In this document: positions 21,343-34,200 of the stretch, in pieces
How positions within the stretch are numbered: position 1 is the stretch's first letter
Layout: each line of letters starts with the position of its first letter
NCBI GenBank assembly: GCA_023078555.1
Contig: CM041197.1
Location: forward strand, 5,663,810 to 5,727,809
Source of the DNA: Ulva prolifera
Lineage: Eukaryota; Chlorophyta; Ulvophyceae; Ulvales; Ulvaceae
Direction: 5' to 3'
DNA length: 64,000 nt
The notes under the pieces: model-generated
Database searches by the model: none
What the model was told of the DNA's origin: nothing
The model's input: only the letters and a program-made list of their open reading frames with translations
Position numbers and translations under genes: made by a program

Positions 21343-22823
21343 GCTGGATATGTAATGTATTGGCTCATCGAGAAAAGATTTTCCACACGTCGAAGTTGAG
21401 TGCTTTACTACAACACACTCTTCACATGACATAGGTGTGTGTGACCTTTGCGCACGTCCGTTAAGAGCAACATGCTTCCCTGTCACCTTGAAGTTGAAAA
21501 GTTCACAGGTGCTGAATATGTAATGTATTGGCTCATCGAGAAAAGATTTTCCACACGTCGAAGTTGAGTGCTTTACTACAACACACTCTTCACATGACAT
21601 AGGTGTGTGTGACCTTTGCGCATGTCCGTTAAGAGCAACATGCTTCCCTGTCACCTTGAAGTTGAAAAGTTCACAGGTGCTGAATATGTAATGTATTGGC
21701 TCATCGAGAAAAGATTTTCCACACGTCGAAGTTGAGTGCTTCACTACAACACACTCTTCACATGACATAGGTGTGTGTGACCTTTGCGCACGTCCGTTAA
21801 GAGCAACATGCTTCCCTGTCACCTTGAAGTTGAAAAGTTCACAGGTGCTGGATATGTAATGTATTGGCTCATCGAGAAAAGATTTTCCACACGTCGAAGT
21901 TGAGTGCTTTACTGCAACAGACTCTTCACATGACATAGGTGTGTGTGACCTTTGCGCACGTCCGTTAAGAGCAACATGCTTCCCTGTCACCTTGAAGTTG
22001 AAAAGTTCACAGGTGCTGAATATGTAATGTATTGGCTCATCGAGAAAAGATTTTCCACACGTCGAAGTAGAGTGCTTTACTGCAACAGACTCTACACATG
22101 ACATAGGTGTGTGTGACCTTTGCGCACGTCCGTTAAAGCGCAACCGGCTTCCCCGTCACCTAGTAGTTGAAAAGTTCACAGGCGCTGTATATGGCATGCA
22201 TTTACTCATCGAGAAGAGAATTCGACACATTGGATCAGAGCGCTACTCTAGAACACACTTATCACAAGATATATGTGTGTATGACCTTTGCGCACGTCCG
22301 TTAAGAGCAACATGCTTCCCTGTCACCTTGAAGTTGAAAAGTTCACAGGTGCTGGATATGTAATGTATTGGCTCATCGAGAAAAGATTTTCCACACGTCG
22401 AAGTTGAGTGCTTTACTACAACACACTCTTCACATGACATAGGTGTGTGTGACCTTTGCGCACGTCCGTTAAGAGCAACATGCTTCCCTGTCACCTTGAA
22501 GTTGAAAAGTTCACAGGTGCTGAATATGTAATGTATTGGCTCATCGAGAAAAGATTTTCCACACGTCGAAGTTGAGTGCTTTACTACAACACACTCTTCA
22601 CATGACATAGGTGTGTGTGACCTTTGCGCATGTCCGTTAAGAGCAACATGCTTCCCTGTCACCTTGAAGTTGAAAAGTTCACAGGTGCTGAATATGTAAT
22701 GTATTGGCTCATCGAGAAAAGATTTTCCACACGTCGAAGTTGAGTGCTTCACTACAACACACTCTTCACATGACATAGGTGTGTGTGACCTTTGCGCACG
22801 TCCGTTAAGAGCAACATGGTTCC
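21055..22823. repeat. Satellite block duplicated at offset 1008 bp (six monomers)
   Basis: About 21055-21815 matches 22063-22823, including a B monomer followed by A monomers and the variant GCGCATGTCCG (near 21622 and 22630). The match ends where CATGCTTCC becomes CATGGTTCC. Confidence 0.72.
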
Positions 22824-25800
22824 CTGTCACCTTGAAGTTGAAAAGTTCACAGGTGCTGAATATGTAATGTATTGGCTCATCGAGAAATGATTTTTCACAC
22901 GTCGAAGTTGAGTGCTTCACTACAACACACTCTTCACATGACATAGGTGTGTGTGACCTTTGCGCACGTCCGTTAAGAGCAACATGCTTCCCTGTCACCT
23001 TGAAGTTGAAAAGTTCACAGGTGCTGAATATGTAATGTATTGGCTCATCGAGAAATGATTTTTCACACGTCGAAGTTGAGTGCTTTACTACAACACACTT
23101 AACACAAGATATAGGTGTGTGTGACCTTTGCGCACGTCCGTTAAAGTGCAACCGGGTTCCCTGTCACCTAAAAGTTGAAAAGTTCACAGGTGCTGAATAT
23201 GTAATGTATTGGCTCATCGAGAAAAGATTTTCCACACGTCGAAGTTGAGTGCTTTACTACAACACACTTAACACAAGATATAGGTGTGTGTGACCTTTGC
23301 GCACGTCCGTTAAAGTGCAACCGGGTTCCCTGTCACCTAAAAGTTAAAAAGTTCACAGGTGCTGGATATGTAATGTATTGGCTCATCGAGAAAAGATTTT
23401 CCACACGTCGAAGTTGAGTGCTTTACTACAACACACTCTTCACATGACATAGGTGTGTGTGACCTTTGCGCACGTCCGTTAAGAGCAACATGCTTCCCTG
23501 TCACCTTGAAGTTGAAAAGTTCACAGGTGCTGAATATGTAATGTATTGGCTCATCGAGAAAAGATTTTCCACACGTCGAAGTTGAGTGCTTTACTACAAC
23601 ACACTCTTCACATGACATAGGTGTGTGTGACCTTTGCGCATGTCCGTTAAGAGCAACATGCTTCCCTGTCACCTTGAAGTTGAAAAGTTCACAGGTGCTG
23701 AATATGTAATGTATTGGCTCATCGAGAAAAGATTTTCCACACGTCGAAGTTGAGTGCTTCACTACAACACACTCTTCACATGACATAGGTGTGTGTGACC
23801 TTTGCGCACGTCCGTTAAGAGCAACATGGTTCCCTGTCACCTTGAAGTTGAAAAGTTCACAGGTGCTGAATATGTAATGTATTGGCTCATCGAGAAATGA
23901 TTTTTCACACGTCGAAGTTGAGTGCTTTACTACAACACACTTAACACAAGATATAGGTGTGTGTGACCTTTGCGCACGTCCGTTAAAGTGCAACCGGGTT
24001 CCCTGTCACCTAAAAGTTAAAAAGTTCACAGGTGCTGGATATGTAATGTATTGGCTCATCGAGAAAAGATTTTCCACACGTCGAAGTTGAGTGCTTCACT
24101 ACAACACACTCTTCACATGACATAGGTGTGTGTGACCTTTGCGCACGTCCGTTAAGAGCAACATGCTTCCCTGTCACCTTGAAGTTGAAAAGTTCACAGG
24201 TGCTGGATATGTAATGTATTGGCTCATCGAGAAAAGATTTTCCACACGTCGAAGTTGAGTGCTTTACTACAACACACTCTTCACATGACATAGGTGTGTG
24301 TGACCTTTGCGCACGTCCGTTAAGAGCAACATGCTTCCCTGTCACCTTGAAGTTGAAAAGTTCACAGGTGCTGAATATGTAATGTATTGGCTCATCGAGA
24401 AAAGATTTTCCACACGTCGAAGTTGAGTGCTTCACTACAACACACTCTTCACATGACATAGGTGTGTGTGACCTTTGCGCACGTCCGTTAAGAGCAAAAT
24501 GCTTCCCTGTCACCTTGAAGTTGAAAAGTTCACAGGTGCTGGATATGTAATGTATTGGCTCATCGAGAAAAGATTTTCCACACGTCGAAGTTGAGTGCTT
24601 TACTGCAACAGACTCTACACATGACATAGGTGTGTGTGACCTTTGCGCACGTCCGTTAAGAGCAACATGCTTCCCTGTCACCTTGAAGTTGAAAAGTTCA
24701 CAGGTGCTGAATATGTAATGTATTGGCTCATCGAGAAAAGATTTTCCACACGTCGAAGTTGAGTGCTTCACTGCAACAGACTCTACACATGACATAGGTG
24801 TGTGTGACCTTTGCGCACGTCCGTTAAAGCGCAACCGGCTTCCCCGTCACCTAGTAGTTGAAAAGTTCACAGGCGCTGTATATGGCATTCATTTACTCAT
24901 CGAGAAGAGAATTCGACACATTGGATCAGAGCGCTACTCTAGAACACACTTATCACAAGATATATGTGTGTATGACCTTTGCGCACGTCCGTTAAGAGCA
25001 ACATGCTTCCCTGTCACCTTGAAGTTGAAAAGTTCACAGGTGCTGAATATGTAATGTATTGGCTCATCGAGAAATGATTTTTCACACGTCGAAGTTGAGT
25101 GCTTTACTACAACACACTTAACACAAGATATAGGTGTGTGTGACCTTTGCGCACGTCCGTTAAAGTGCAACCGGGTTCCCTGTCACCTAAAAGTTAAAAA
25201 GTTCACAGGTGCTGGATATGTAATGTATTGGCTCATCGAGAAATGATTTTTCACACGTCGAAGTTGAGTGCTTTACTACAACACACTTAACACAAGATAT
25301 AGGTGTGTGTGACCTTTGCGCACGTCCGTTAAAGTGCAACCGGGTTCCCTGTCACCTAAAAGTTAAAAAGTTCACAGGTGCTGGATATGTAATGTATTGG
25401 CTCATCGAGAAAAGATTTTCCACACGTCGAAGTTGAGTGCTTTACTGCAACAGACTCTTCACATGACATAGGTGTGTGTGACCTTTGCGCACGTCCGTTA
25501 AGAGCAACATGCTTCCCTGTCACCTTGAAGTTGAAAAGTTCACAGGTGCTGAATATGTAATGTATTGGCTCATCGAGAAAAGATTTTCCACACGTCGAAG
25601 TTGAGTGCTTTACTGCAACAGACTCTACACATGACATAGGTGTGTGTGACCTTTGCGCACGTCCGTTAAAGCGCAACCGGCTTCCCCGTCACCTAGTAGT
25701 TGAAAAGTTCACAAGCGCTGTATATGGCATGCATTTACTCATCGAGAAGAGAATTCGACACATTGGATCAGAGCGCTACTCTAGAACACACTTATCACAA

Positions 25801-27886
25801 GATATATGTGTGTATGACCTTTGCGCACGTCCGTTAAGAGCAACATGCTTCCCTGTCACCTTGAAGTTGAAAAGTTCACAGGTGCTGAATATGTAATGTA
25901 TTGGCTCATCGAGAAAAGATTTTCCACACGTCGAAGTTGAGTGCTTCACTACAACACACTCTTCACATGACATAGGTGTGTGTGACCTTTGCGCACGTCC
26001 GTTAAGAGCAACATGCTTCCCTGTCACCTTGAAGTTGAAAAGTTCACAGGTGCTGAATATGTAATGTATTGGCTCATCGAGAAATGATTTTTCACACGTC
26101 GAAGTTGAGTGCTTTACTACAACACACTTAACACAAGATATAGGTGTGTGTGACCTTTGCGCACGTCCGTTAAAGTGCAACCGGGTTCCCTGTCACCTAA
26201 AAGTTAAAAAGTTCACAGGTGCTGGATATGTAATGTATTGGCTCATCGAGAAAAGATTTTCCACACGTCGAAGTTGAGTGCTTTACTACAACACACTCTT
26301 CACATGACATAGGCGTGTGTGACCTTTGCGCACGTCCGTTAAGAGCAACATGCTTCCCTGTCACCTTGAAGTTGAAAAGTTCACCGGTGCTGAATATGTA
26401 ATGTATTGGCTCATCGAGAAAAGATTTTCCACACGTCGAAGTTGAGTGCTTTACTACAACACACTCTTCACATGACATAGGTGTGTGTGACCTTTGCGCA
26501 TGTCCGTTAAGATCAACATGCTTCCCTGTCACCTTGAAGTTGAAAAGTTCACAGGTGCTGAATATGTAATGTATTGGCTCATCGAGAAAAGATTTTCCAC
26601 ACGTCGAAGTTGAGTGCTTCACTACAACACACTCTTCACATGACATAGGTGTGTGTGACCTTTGCGCACGTCCGTTAAGAGCAACATGGTTCCCTGTCAC
26701 CTTGAAGTTGAAAAGTTCACAGGTGCTGAATATGTAATGTATTGGCTCATCGAGAAATGATTTTTCACACGTCGAAGTTGAGTGCTTCACTACAACACAC
26801 TCTTCACATGACATAGGTGTGTGTGACCTTTGCGCACGTCCGTTAAGAGCAACATGCTTCCCTGTCACCTTGAAGTTGAAAAGTTCACAGGTGCTGAATA
26901 TGTAATGTATTGGCTCATCGAGAAATGATTTTTCACACGTCGAAGTTGAGTGCTTTACTACAACACACTTAACACAAGATATAGGTGTGTGTGACCTTTG
27001 CGCACGTCCGTTAAAGTGCAACCGGGTTCCCTGTCACCTAAAAGTTGAAAAGTTCACAGGTGCTGAATATGTAATGTATTGGCTCATCGAGAAAAGATTT
27101 TCCACACGTCGAAGTTGAGTGCTTTACTACAACACACTTAACACAAGATATAGGTGTGTGTGACCTTTGCGCACGTCCGTTAAAGTGCAACCGGGTTCCC
27201 TGTCACCTAAAAGTTAAAAAGTTCACAGGTGCTGGATATGTAATGTATTGGCTCATCGAGAAAAGATTTTCCACACGTCGAAGTTGAGTGCTTTACTACA
27301 ACACACTCTTCACATGACATAGGTGTGTGTGACCTTTGCGCACGTCCGTTAAGAGCAACATGCTTCCCTGTCACCTTGAAGTTGAAAAGTTCACAGGTGC
27401 TGAATATGTAATGTATTGGCTCATCGAGAAAAGATTTTCCACACGTCGAAGTTGAGTGCTTTACTACAACACACTCTTCACATGACATAGGTGTGTGTGA
27501 CCTTTGCGCATGTCCGTTAAGAGCAACATGCTTCCCTGTCACCTTGAAGTTGAAAAGTTCACAGGTGCTGAATATGTAATGTATTGGCTCATCGAGAAAA
27601 GATTTTCCACACGTCGAAGTTGAGTGCTTCACTACAACACACTCTTCACATGACATAGGTGTGTGTGACCTTTGCGCACGTCCGTTAAGAGCAACATGGT
27701 TCCCTGTCACCTTGAAGTTGAAAAGTTCACAGGTGCTGAATATGTAATGTATTGGCTCATCGAGAAATGATTTTTCACACGTCGAAGTTGAGTGCTTTAC
27801 TACAACACACTTAACACAAGATATAGGTGTGTGTGACCTTTGCGCACGTCCGTTAAAGTGCAACCGGGTTCCCTGTCACCTAAAAG
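22336..27886. repeat. Block pair at offset 3870 bp (22336-24016 and 26206-27886)
   Basis: The same run of A subtypes occurs in both blocks, including GCGCATGTCCG followed two monomers later by AACATGGTTCCC and then AAATGATTTTTCAC. Only a few differences are visible, for example AGGCGTGTG, TTCACCGG and AAGATCAAC in the second copy. The match ends at TAAAAGTTAAAAAG versus TAAAAGTTGAAAAG. Confidence 0.75.
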
Positions 27887-30800
27887 TTGAAAAGTTCACA
27901 GGTGCTGAATATGTAATGTATTGGCTCATCGAGAAAAGATTTTCCACACGTCGAAGTTGAGTGCTTTACTACAACACACTCTTCACATGACATAGGTGTG
28001 TGTGACCTTTGCGCATGTCCGTTAAGAGCAACATGCTTCCCTGTCACCTTGAAGTTGAAAAGTTCACAGGTGCTGAATATGTAATGTATTGGCTCATCGA
28101 GAAAAGATTTTCCACACGTCGAAGTTGAGTGCTTCACTACAACACACTCTTCACATGACATAGGTGTGTGTGACCTTTGCGCACGTCCGTTAAGAGCAAC
28201 ATGGTTCCCTGTCACCTTGAAGTTGAAAAGTTCACAGGTGCTGAATATGTAATGTATTGGCTCATCGAGAAATGATTTTTCACACGTCGAAGTTGAGTGC
28301 TTCACTACAACACACTCTTCACATGACATAGGTGTGTGTGACCTTTGCGCACGTCCGTTAAGAGCAACATGCTTCCCTGTCACCTTGAAGTTGAAAAGTT
28401 CACAGGTGCTGAATATGTAATGTATTGGCTCATCGAGAAATGATTTTTCACACGTCGAAGTTGAGTGCTTTACTACAACACACTTAACACAAGATATAGG
28501 TGTGTGTGACCTTTGCGCACGTCCGTTAAAGTGCAACCGGGTTCCCTGTCACCTAAAAGTTGAAAAGTTCACAGGTGCTGAATATGTAATGTATTGGCTC
28601 ATCGAGAAAAGATTTTCCACACGTCGAAGTTGAGTGCTTTACTACAACACACTTAACACAAGATATAGGTGTGTGTGACCTTTGCGCACGTCCGTTAAAG
28701 TGCAACCGGGTTCCCTGTCACCTAAAAGTTAAAAAGTTCACAGGTGCTGGATATGTAATGTATTGGCTCATCGAGAAAAGATTTTCCACACGTCGAAGTT
28801 GAGTGCTTTACTACAACACACTCTTCACATGACATAGGTGTGTGTGACCTTTGCGCACGTCCGTTAAGAGCAACATGCTTCCCTGTCACCTTGAAGTTGA
28901 AAAGTTCACAGGTGCTGAATATGTAATGTATTGGCTCATCGAGAAAAGATTTTCCACACGTCGAAGTTGAGTGCTTTACTACAACACACTCTTCACATGA
29001 CATAGGTGTGTGTGACCTTTGCGCATGTCCGTTAAGAGCAACATGCTTCCCTGTCACCTTGAAGTTGAAAAGTTCACAGGTGCTGAATATGTAATGTATT
29101 GGCTCATCGAGAAAAGATTTTCCACACGTCGAAGTTGAGTGCTTCACTACAACACACTCTTCACATGACATAGGTGTGTGTGACCTTTGCGCACGTCCGT
29201 TAAGAGCAACATGGTTCCCTGTCACCTTGAAGTTGAAAAGTTCACAGGTGCTGAATATGTAATGTATTGGCTCATCGAGAAATGATTTTTCACACGTCGA
29301 AGTTGAGTGCTTTACTACAACACACTTAACACAAGATATAGGTGTGTGTGACCTTTGCGCACGTCCGTTAAAGTGCAACCGGGTTCCCTGTCACCTAAAA
29401 GTTAAAAAGTTCACAGGTGCTGGATATGTAATGTATTGGCTCATCGAGAAAAGATTTTCCACACGTCGAAGTTGAGTGCTTCACTACAACACACTCTTCA
29501 CATGACATAGGTGTGTGTGACCTTTGCGCACGTCCGTTAAGAGCAACATGCTTCCCTGTCACCTTGAAGTTGAAAAGTTCACAGGTGCTGGATATGTAAT
29601 GTATTGGCTCATCGAGAAAAGATTTTCCACACGTCGAAGTTGAGTGCTTTACTACAACACACTCTTCACATGACATAGGTGTGTGTGACCTTTGCGCACG
29701 TCCGTTAAGAGCAACATGCTTCCCTGTCACCTTGAAGTTGAAAAGTTCACAGGTGCTGAATATGTAATGTATTGGCTCATCGAGAAAAGATTTTCCACAC
29801 GTCGAAGTTGAGTGCTTCACTACAACACACTCTTCACATGACATAGGTGTGTGTGACCTTTGCGCACGTCCGTTAAGAGCAAAATGCTTCCCTGTCACCT
29901 TGAAGTTGAAAAGTTCACAGGTGCTGGATATGTAATGTATTGGCTCATCGAGAAAAGATTTTCCACACGTCGAAGTTGAGTGCTTTACTGCAACAGACTC
30001 TACACATGACATAGGTGTGTGTGACCTTTGCGCACGTCCGTTAAGAGCAACATGCTTCCCTGTCACCTTGAAGTTGAAAAGTTCACAGGTGCTGAATATG
30101 TAATGTATTGGCTCATCGAGAAAAGATTTTCCACACGTCGAAGTTGAGTGCTTTACTGCAACAGACTCTACACATGACATAGGTGTGTGTGACCTTTGCG
30201 CACGTCCGTTAAAGCGCAACCGGCTTCCCCGTCACCTAGTAGTTGAAAAGTTCACAGGCGCTGTATATGGCATTCATTTACTCATCGAGAAGATAATTCG
30301 ACACATTGGATCAGAGCGCTACTCTAGAACACACTTATCACAAGATATATGTGTGTATGACCTTTGCGCACGTCCGTTAAGAGCAACATGCTTCCCTGTC
30401 ACCTTGAAGTTGAAAAGTTCACAGGTGCTGAATATGTAATGTATTGGCTCATCGAGAAATGATTTTTCACACGTCGAAGTTGAGTGCTTTACTACAACAC
30501 ACTTAACACAAGATATAGGTGTGTGTGACCTTTGCGCACGTCCGTTAAAGTGCAACCGGGTTCCCTGTCACCTAAAAGTTAAAAAGTTCACAGGTGCTGG
30601 ATATGTAATGTATTGGCTCATCGAGAAATGATTTTTCACACGTCGAAGTTGAGTGCTTTACTACAACACACTTAACACAAGATATAGGTGTGTGTGACCT
30701 TTGCGCACGTCCGTTAAAGTGCAACCGGGTTCCCTGTCACCTAAAAGTTAAAAAGTTCACAGGTGCTGGATATGTAATGTATTGGCTCATCGAGAAAAGA

Positions 30801-31295
30801 TTTTCCACACGTCGAAGTTGAGTGCTTTACTGCAACAGACTCTTCACATGACATAGGTGTGTGTGACCTTTGCGCACGTCCGTTAAGAGCAACATGCTTC
30901 CCTGTCACCTTGAAGTTGAAAAGTTCACAGGTGCTGAATATGTAATGTATTGGCTCATCGAGAAAAGATTTTCCACACGTCGAAGTAGAGTGCTTTACTG
31001 CAACAGACTCTACACATGACATAGGTGTGTGTGACCTTTGCGCACGTCCGTTAAAGCGCAACCGGCTTCCCCGTCACCTAGTAGTTGAAAAGTTCACAGG
31101 CGCTGTATATGGCATGCATTTACTCATCGAGAAGAGAATTCGACACATTGGATCAGAGCGCTACTCTAGAACACACTTATCACAAGATATATGTGTGTAT
31201 GACCTTTGCGCACATCCGTTAAGAGCAACATGCTTCCCTGTCACCTTGAAGTTGAAAAGTTCACAGGTGCTGAATATGTAATGTATTGGCTCATC
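22500..31295. repeat. Block pair at offset 5385 bp (22500-25910 and 27885-31295)
   Basis: About 3.4 kb is repeated with only about five or six differences seen by eye. Shared rare markers include AGAGCAAAATGCTTCC (near 24495 and 29880) and a B monomer with GGCATTCATTTAC instead of GGCATGCATT (near 24887 and 30272). It overlaps the pair at offset 3870, so parts of this region exist in three related copies. Confidence 0.82.
25911..30223. repeat. Type-A-only stretch, about 25 consecutive monomers
   Basis: No GGCATGCATT or TAGTAGTTG marker occurs between the B monomer near 25695 and the one near 30237. All monomers here are A subtypes. A shorter B-free stretch lies at about 22330-24850. Elsewhere B recurs every 0.3-1 kb. 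Confidence 0.85.
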
Positions 31296-34200
31296 GAGAA
31301 ATGATTTTTCACACGTCGAAGTTGAGTGCTTTACTACAACACACTTAACACAAGATATAGGTGTGTGTGACCTTTGCGCACGTCCGTTAAAGTGCAACCG
31401 GGTTCCCTGTCACCTAAAAGTTAAAAAGTTCACAGGTGCTGGATATGTAATGTATTGGCTCATCGAGAAAAGATTTTCCACACGTCGAAGTTGAGTGCTT
31501 TACTGCAACAGACTCTTCACATGACATAGGTGTGTGTGACCTTTGCGCACGTCCGTTAAGAGCAACATGCTTCCCTGTCACCTTGAAGTTGAAAAGTTCA
31601 CAGGTGCTGAATATGTAATGTATTGGCTCATCGAGAAAAGATTTTCCACACGTCGAAGTTGAGTGCTTTACTGCAACAGACTCTACACATGACATAGGTG
31701 TGTGTGACCTTTGCGCACGTCCGTTAAAGCGCAACCGGCTTCCCCGTCACCTAGTAGTTGAAAAGTTCACAGGCGCTGTATATGGCATGCATTTACTCAT
31801 CGAGAAGAGAATTCGACACATTGGATCAGAGCGCTACTCTAGAACACACTTATCACAAGATATATGTGTGTATGACCTTTGCGCACGTCCGTTAAGAGCA
31901 ACATGCTTCCCTGTCACCTTGAAGTTGAAAAGTTCACAGGTGCTGAATATGTAATGTATTGGCTCATCGAGAAAAGATTTTCCACACGTCGAAGTTGAGT
32001 GCTTCACTACAACACACTCTTCACATGACATAGGTGTGTGTGACCTTTGCGCACGTCCGTTAAGAGCAACATGCTTCCCTGTCACCTTGAAGTTGAAAAG
32101 TTCACAGGTGCTGAATATGTAATGTATTGGCTCATCGAGAAATGATTTTTCACACGTCGAAGTTGAGTGCTTCACTACAACACACTCTTCACATGACATA
32201 GGTGTGTGTGACCTTTGCGCACGTCCGTTAAGAGCAACATGGTTCCCTGTCACCTTGAAGTTGAAAAGTTCACAGGTGCTGAATATGTAATGTATTGGCT
32301 CATCGAGAAATGATTTTTCACACGTCGAAGTTGAGTGCTTCACTACAACACACTCTTCACATGACATAGGTGTGTGTGACCTTTGCGCACGTCCGTTAAG
32401 AGCAACATGCTTCCCTGTCACCTTGAAGTTGAAAAGTTCACAGGTGCTGAATATGTAATGTATTGGCTCATCGAGAAATGATTTTTCACACGTCGAAGTT
32501 GAGTGCTTTACTACAACACACTTAACACAAGATATAGGTGTGTGTGACCTTTGCGCACGTCCGTTAAAGTGCAACCGGGTTCCCTGTCACCTAAAAGTTG
32601 AAAAGTTCACAGGTGCTGAATATGTAATGTATTGGCTCATCGAGAAAAGATTTTCCACACGTCGAAGTTGAGTGCTTTACTACAACACACTTAACACAAG
32701 ATATAGGTGTGTGTGACCTTTGCGCACGTCCGTTAAAGTGCAACCGGGTTCCCTGTCACCTAAAAGTTAAAAAGTTCACAGGTGCTGGATATGTAATGTA
32801 TTGGCTCATCGAGAAAAGATTTTCCACACGTCGAAGTTGAGTGCTTTACTACAACACACTCTTCACATGACATAGGTGTGTGTGACCTTTGCGCACGTCC
32901 GTTAAGAGCAACATGCTTCCCTGTCACCTTGAAGTTGAAAAGTTCACAGGTGCTGAATATGTAATGTATTGGCTCATCGAGAAAAGATTTTCCACACGTC
33001 GAAGTTGAGTGCTTTACTGCAACAGACTCTACACATGACATAGGTGTGTGTGACCTTTGCGCACGTCCGTTAAAGCGCAACCGGCTTCCCCGTCACCTAG
33101 TAGTTGAAAAGTTCACAGGCGCTGTATATGGCATGCATTTACTCATCGAGAAGAGAATTCGACACATTGGATCAGAGCGCTACTCTAGAACACACTTATC
33201 ACAAGATATATGTGTGTATGACCTTTGCGCACGTCCGTTAAGAGCAACATGCTTCCCTGTCACCTTGAAGTTGAAAAGTTCACAGGTGCTGAATATGTAA
33301 TGTATTGGCTCATCGAGAAATGATTTTTCACACGTCGAAGTTGAGTGCTTTACTACAACACACTTAACACAAGATATAGGTGTGTGTGACCTTTGCGCAC
33401 GTCCGTTAAAGTGCAACCGGGTTCCCTGTCACCTAAAAGTTAAAAAGTTCACAGGTGCTGGATATGTAATGTATTGGCTCATCGAGAAAAGATTTTCCAC
33501 ACGTCGAAGTTGAGTGCTTCACTACAACACACTCTTCACATGACATAGGTGTGTGTGACCTTTGCGCACGTCCGTTAAGAGCAACATGCTTCCCTGTCAC
33601 CTTGAAGTTGAAAAGTTCACAGGTGCTGGATATGTAATGTATTGGCTCATCGAGAAAAGATTTTCCACACGTCGAAGTTGAGTGCTTTACTACAACACAC
33701 TCTTCACATGACATAGGTGTGTGTGACCTTTGCGCACGTCCGTTAAGAGCAACATGCTTCCCTGTCACCTTGAAGTTGAAAAGTTCACAGGTGCTGGATA
33801 TGTAATGTATTGGCTCATCGAGAAAAGATTTTCCACACGTCGAAGTTGAGTGCTTTACTGCAACAGACTCTACACATGACATAGGTGTGTGTGACCTTTG
33901 CGCACGTCCGTTAAGAGCAACATGCTTCCCTGTCACCTTGAAGTTGAAAAGTTCACAGGTGCTGAATATGTAATGTATTGGCTCATCGAGAAAAGATTTT
34001 CCACACGTCGAAGTTGAGTGCTTTACTGCAACAGACTCTACACATGACATAGGTGTGTGTGACCTTTGCGCACGTCCGTTAAAGCGCAACCGGCTTCCCC
34101 GTCACCTAGTAGTTGAAAAGTTCACAGGCGCTGTATATGGCATGCATTTACTCATCGAGAAGAGAATTCGACACATTGGATCAGAGCGCTACTCTAGAAC

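Noticed and set aside
21235-22143. A Cys-rich tandem-repeat protein gene on the minus strand
   Set aside because: The frame is a by-product of a 168-bp period. It has no distinct start, end, promoter or unique flank, is broken at every length variant, and similar frames exist on the other strand.
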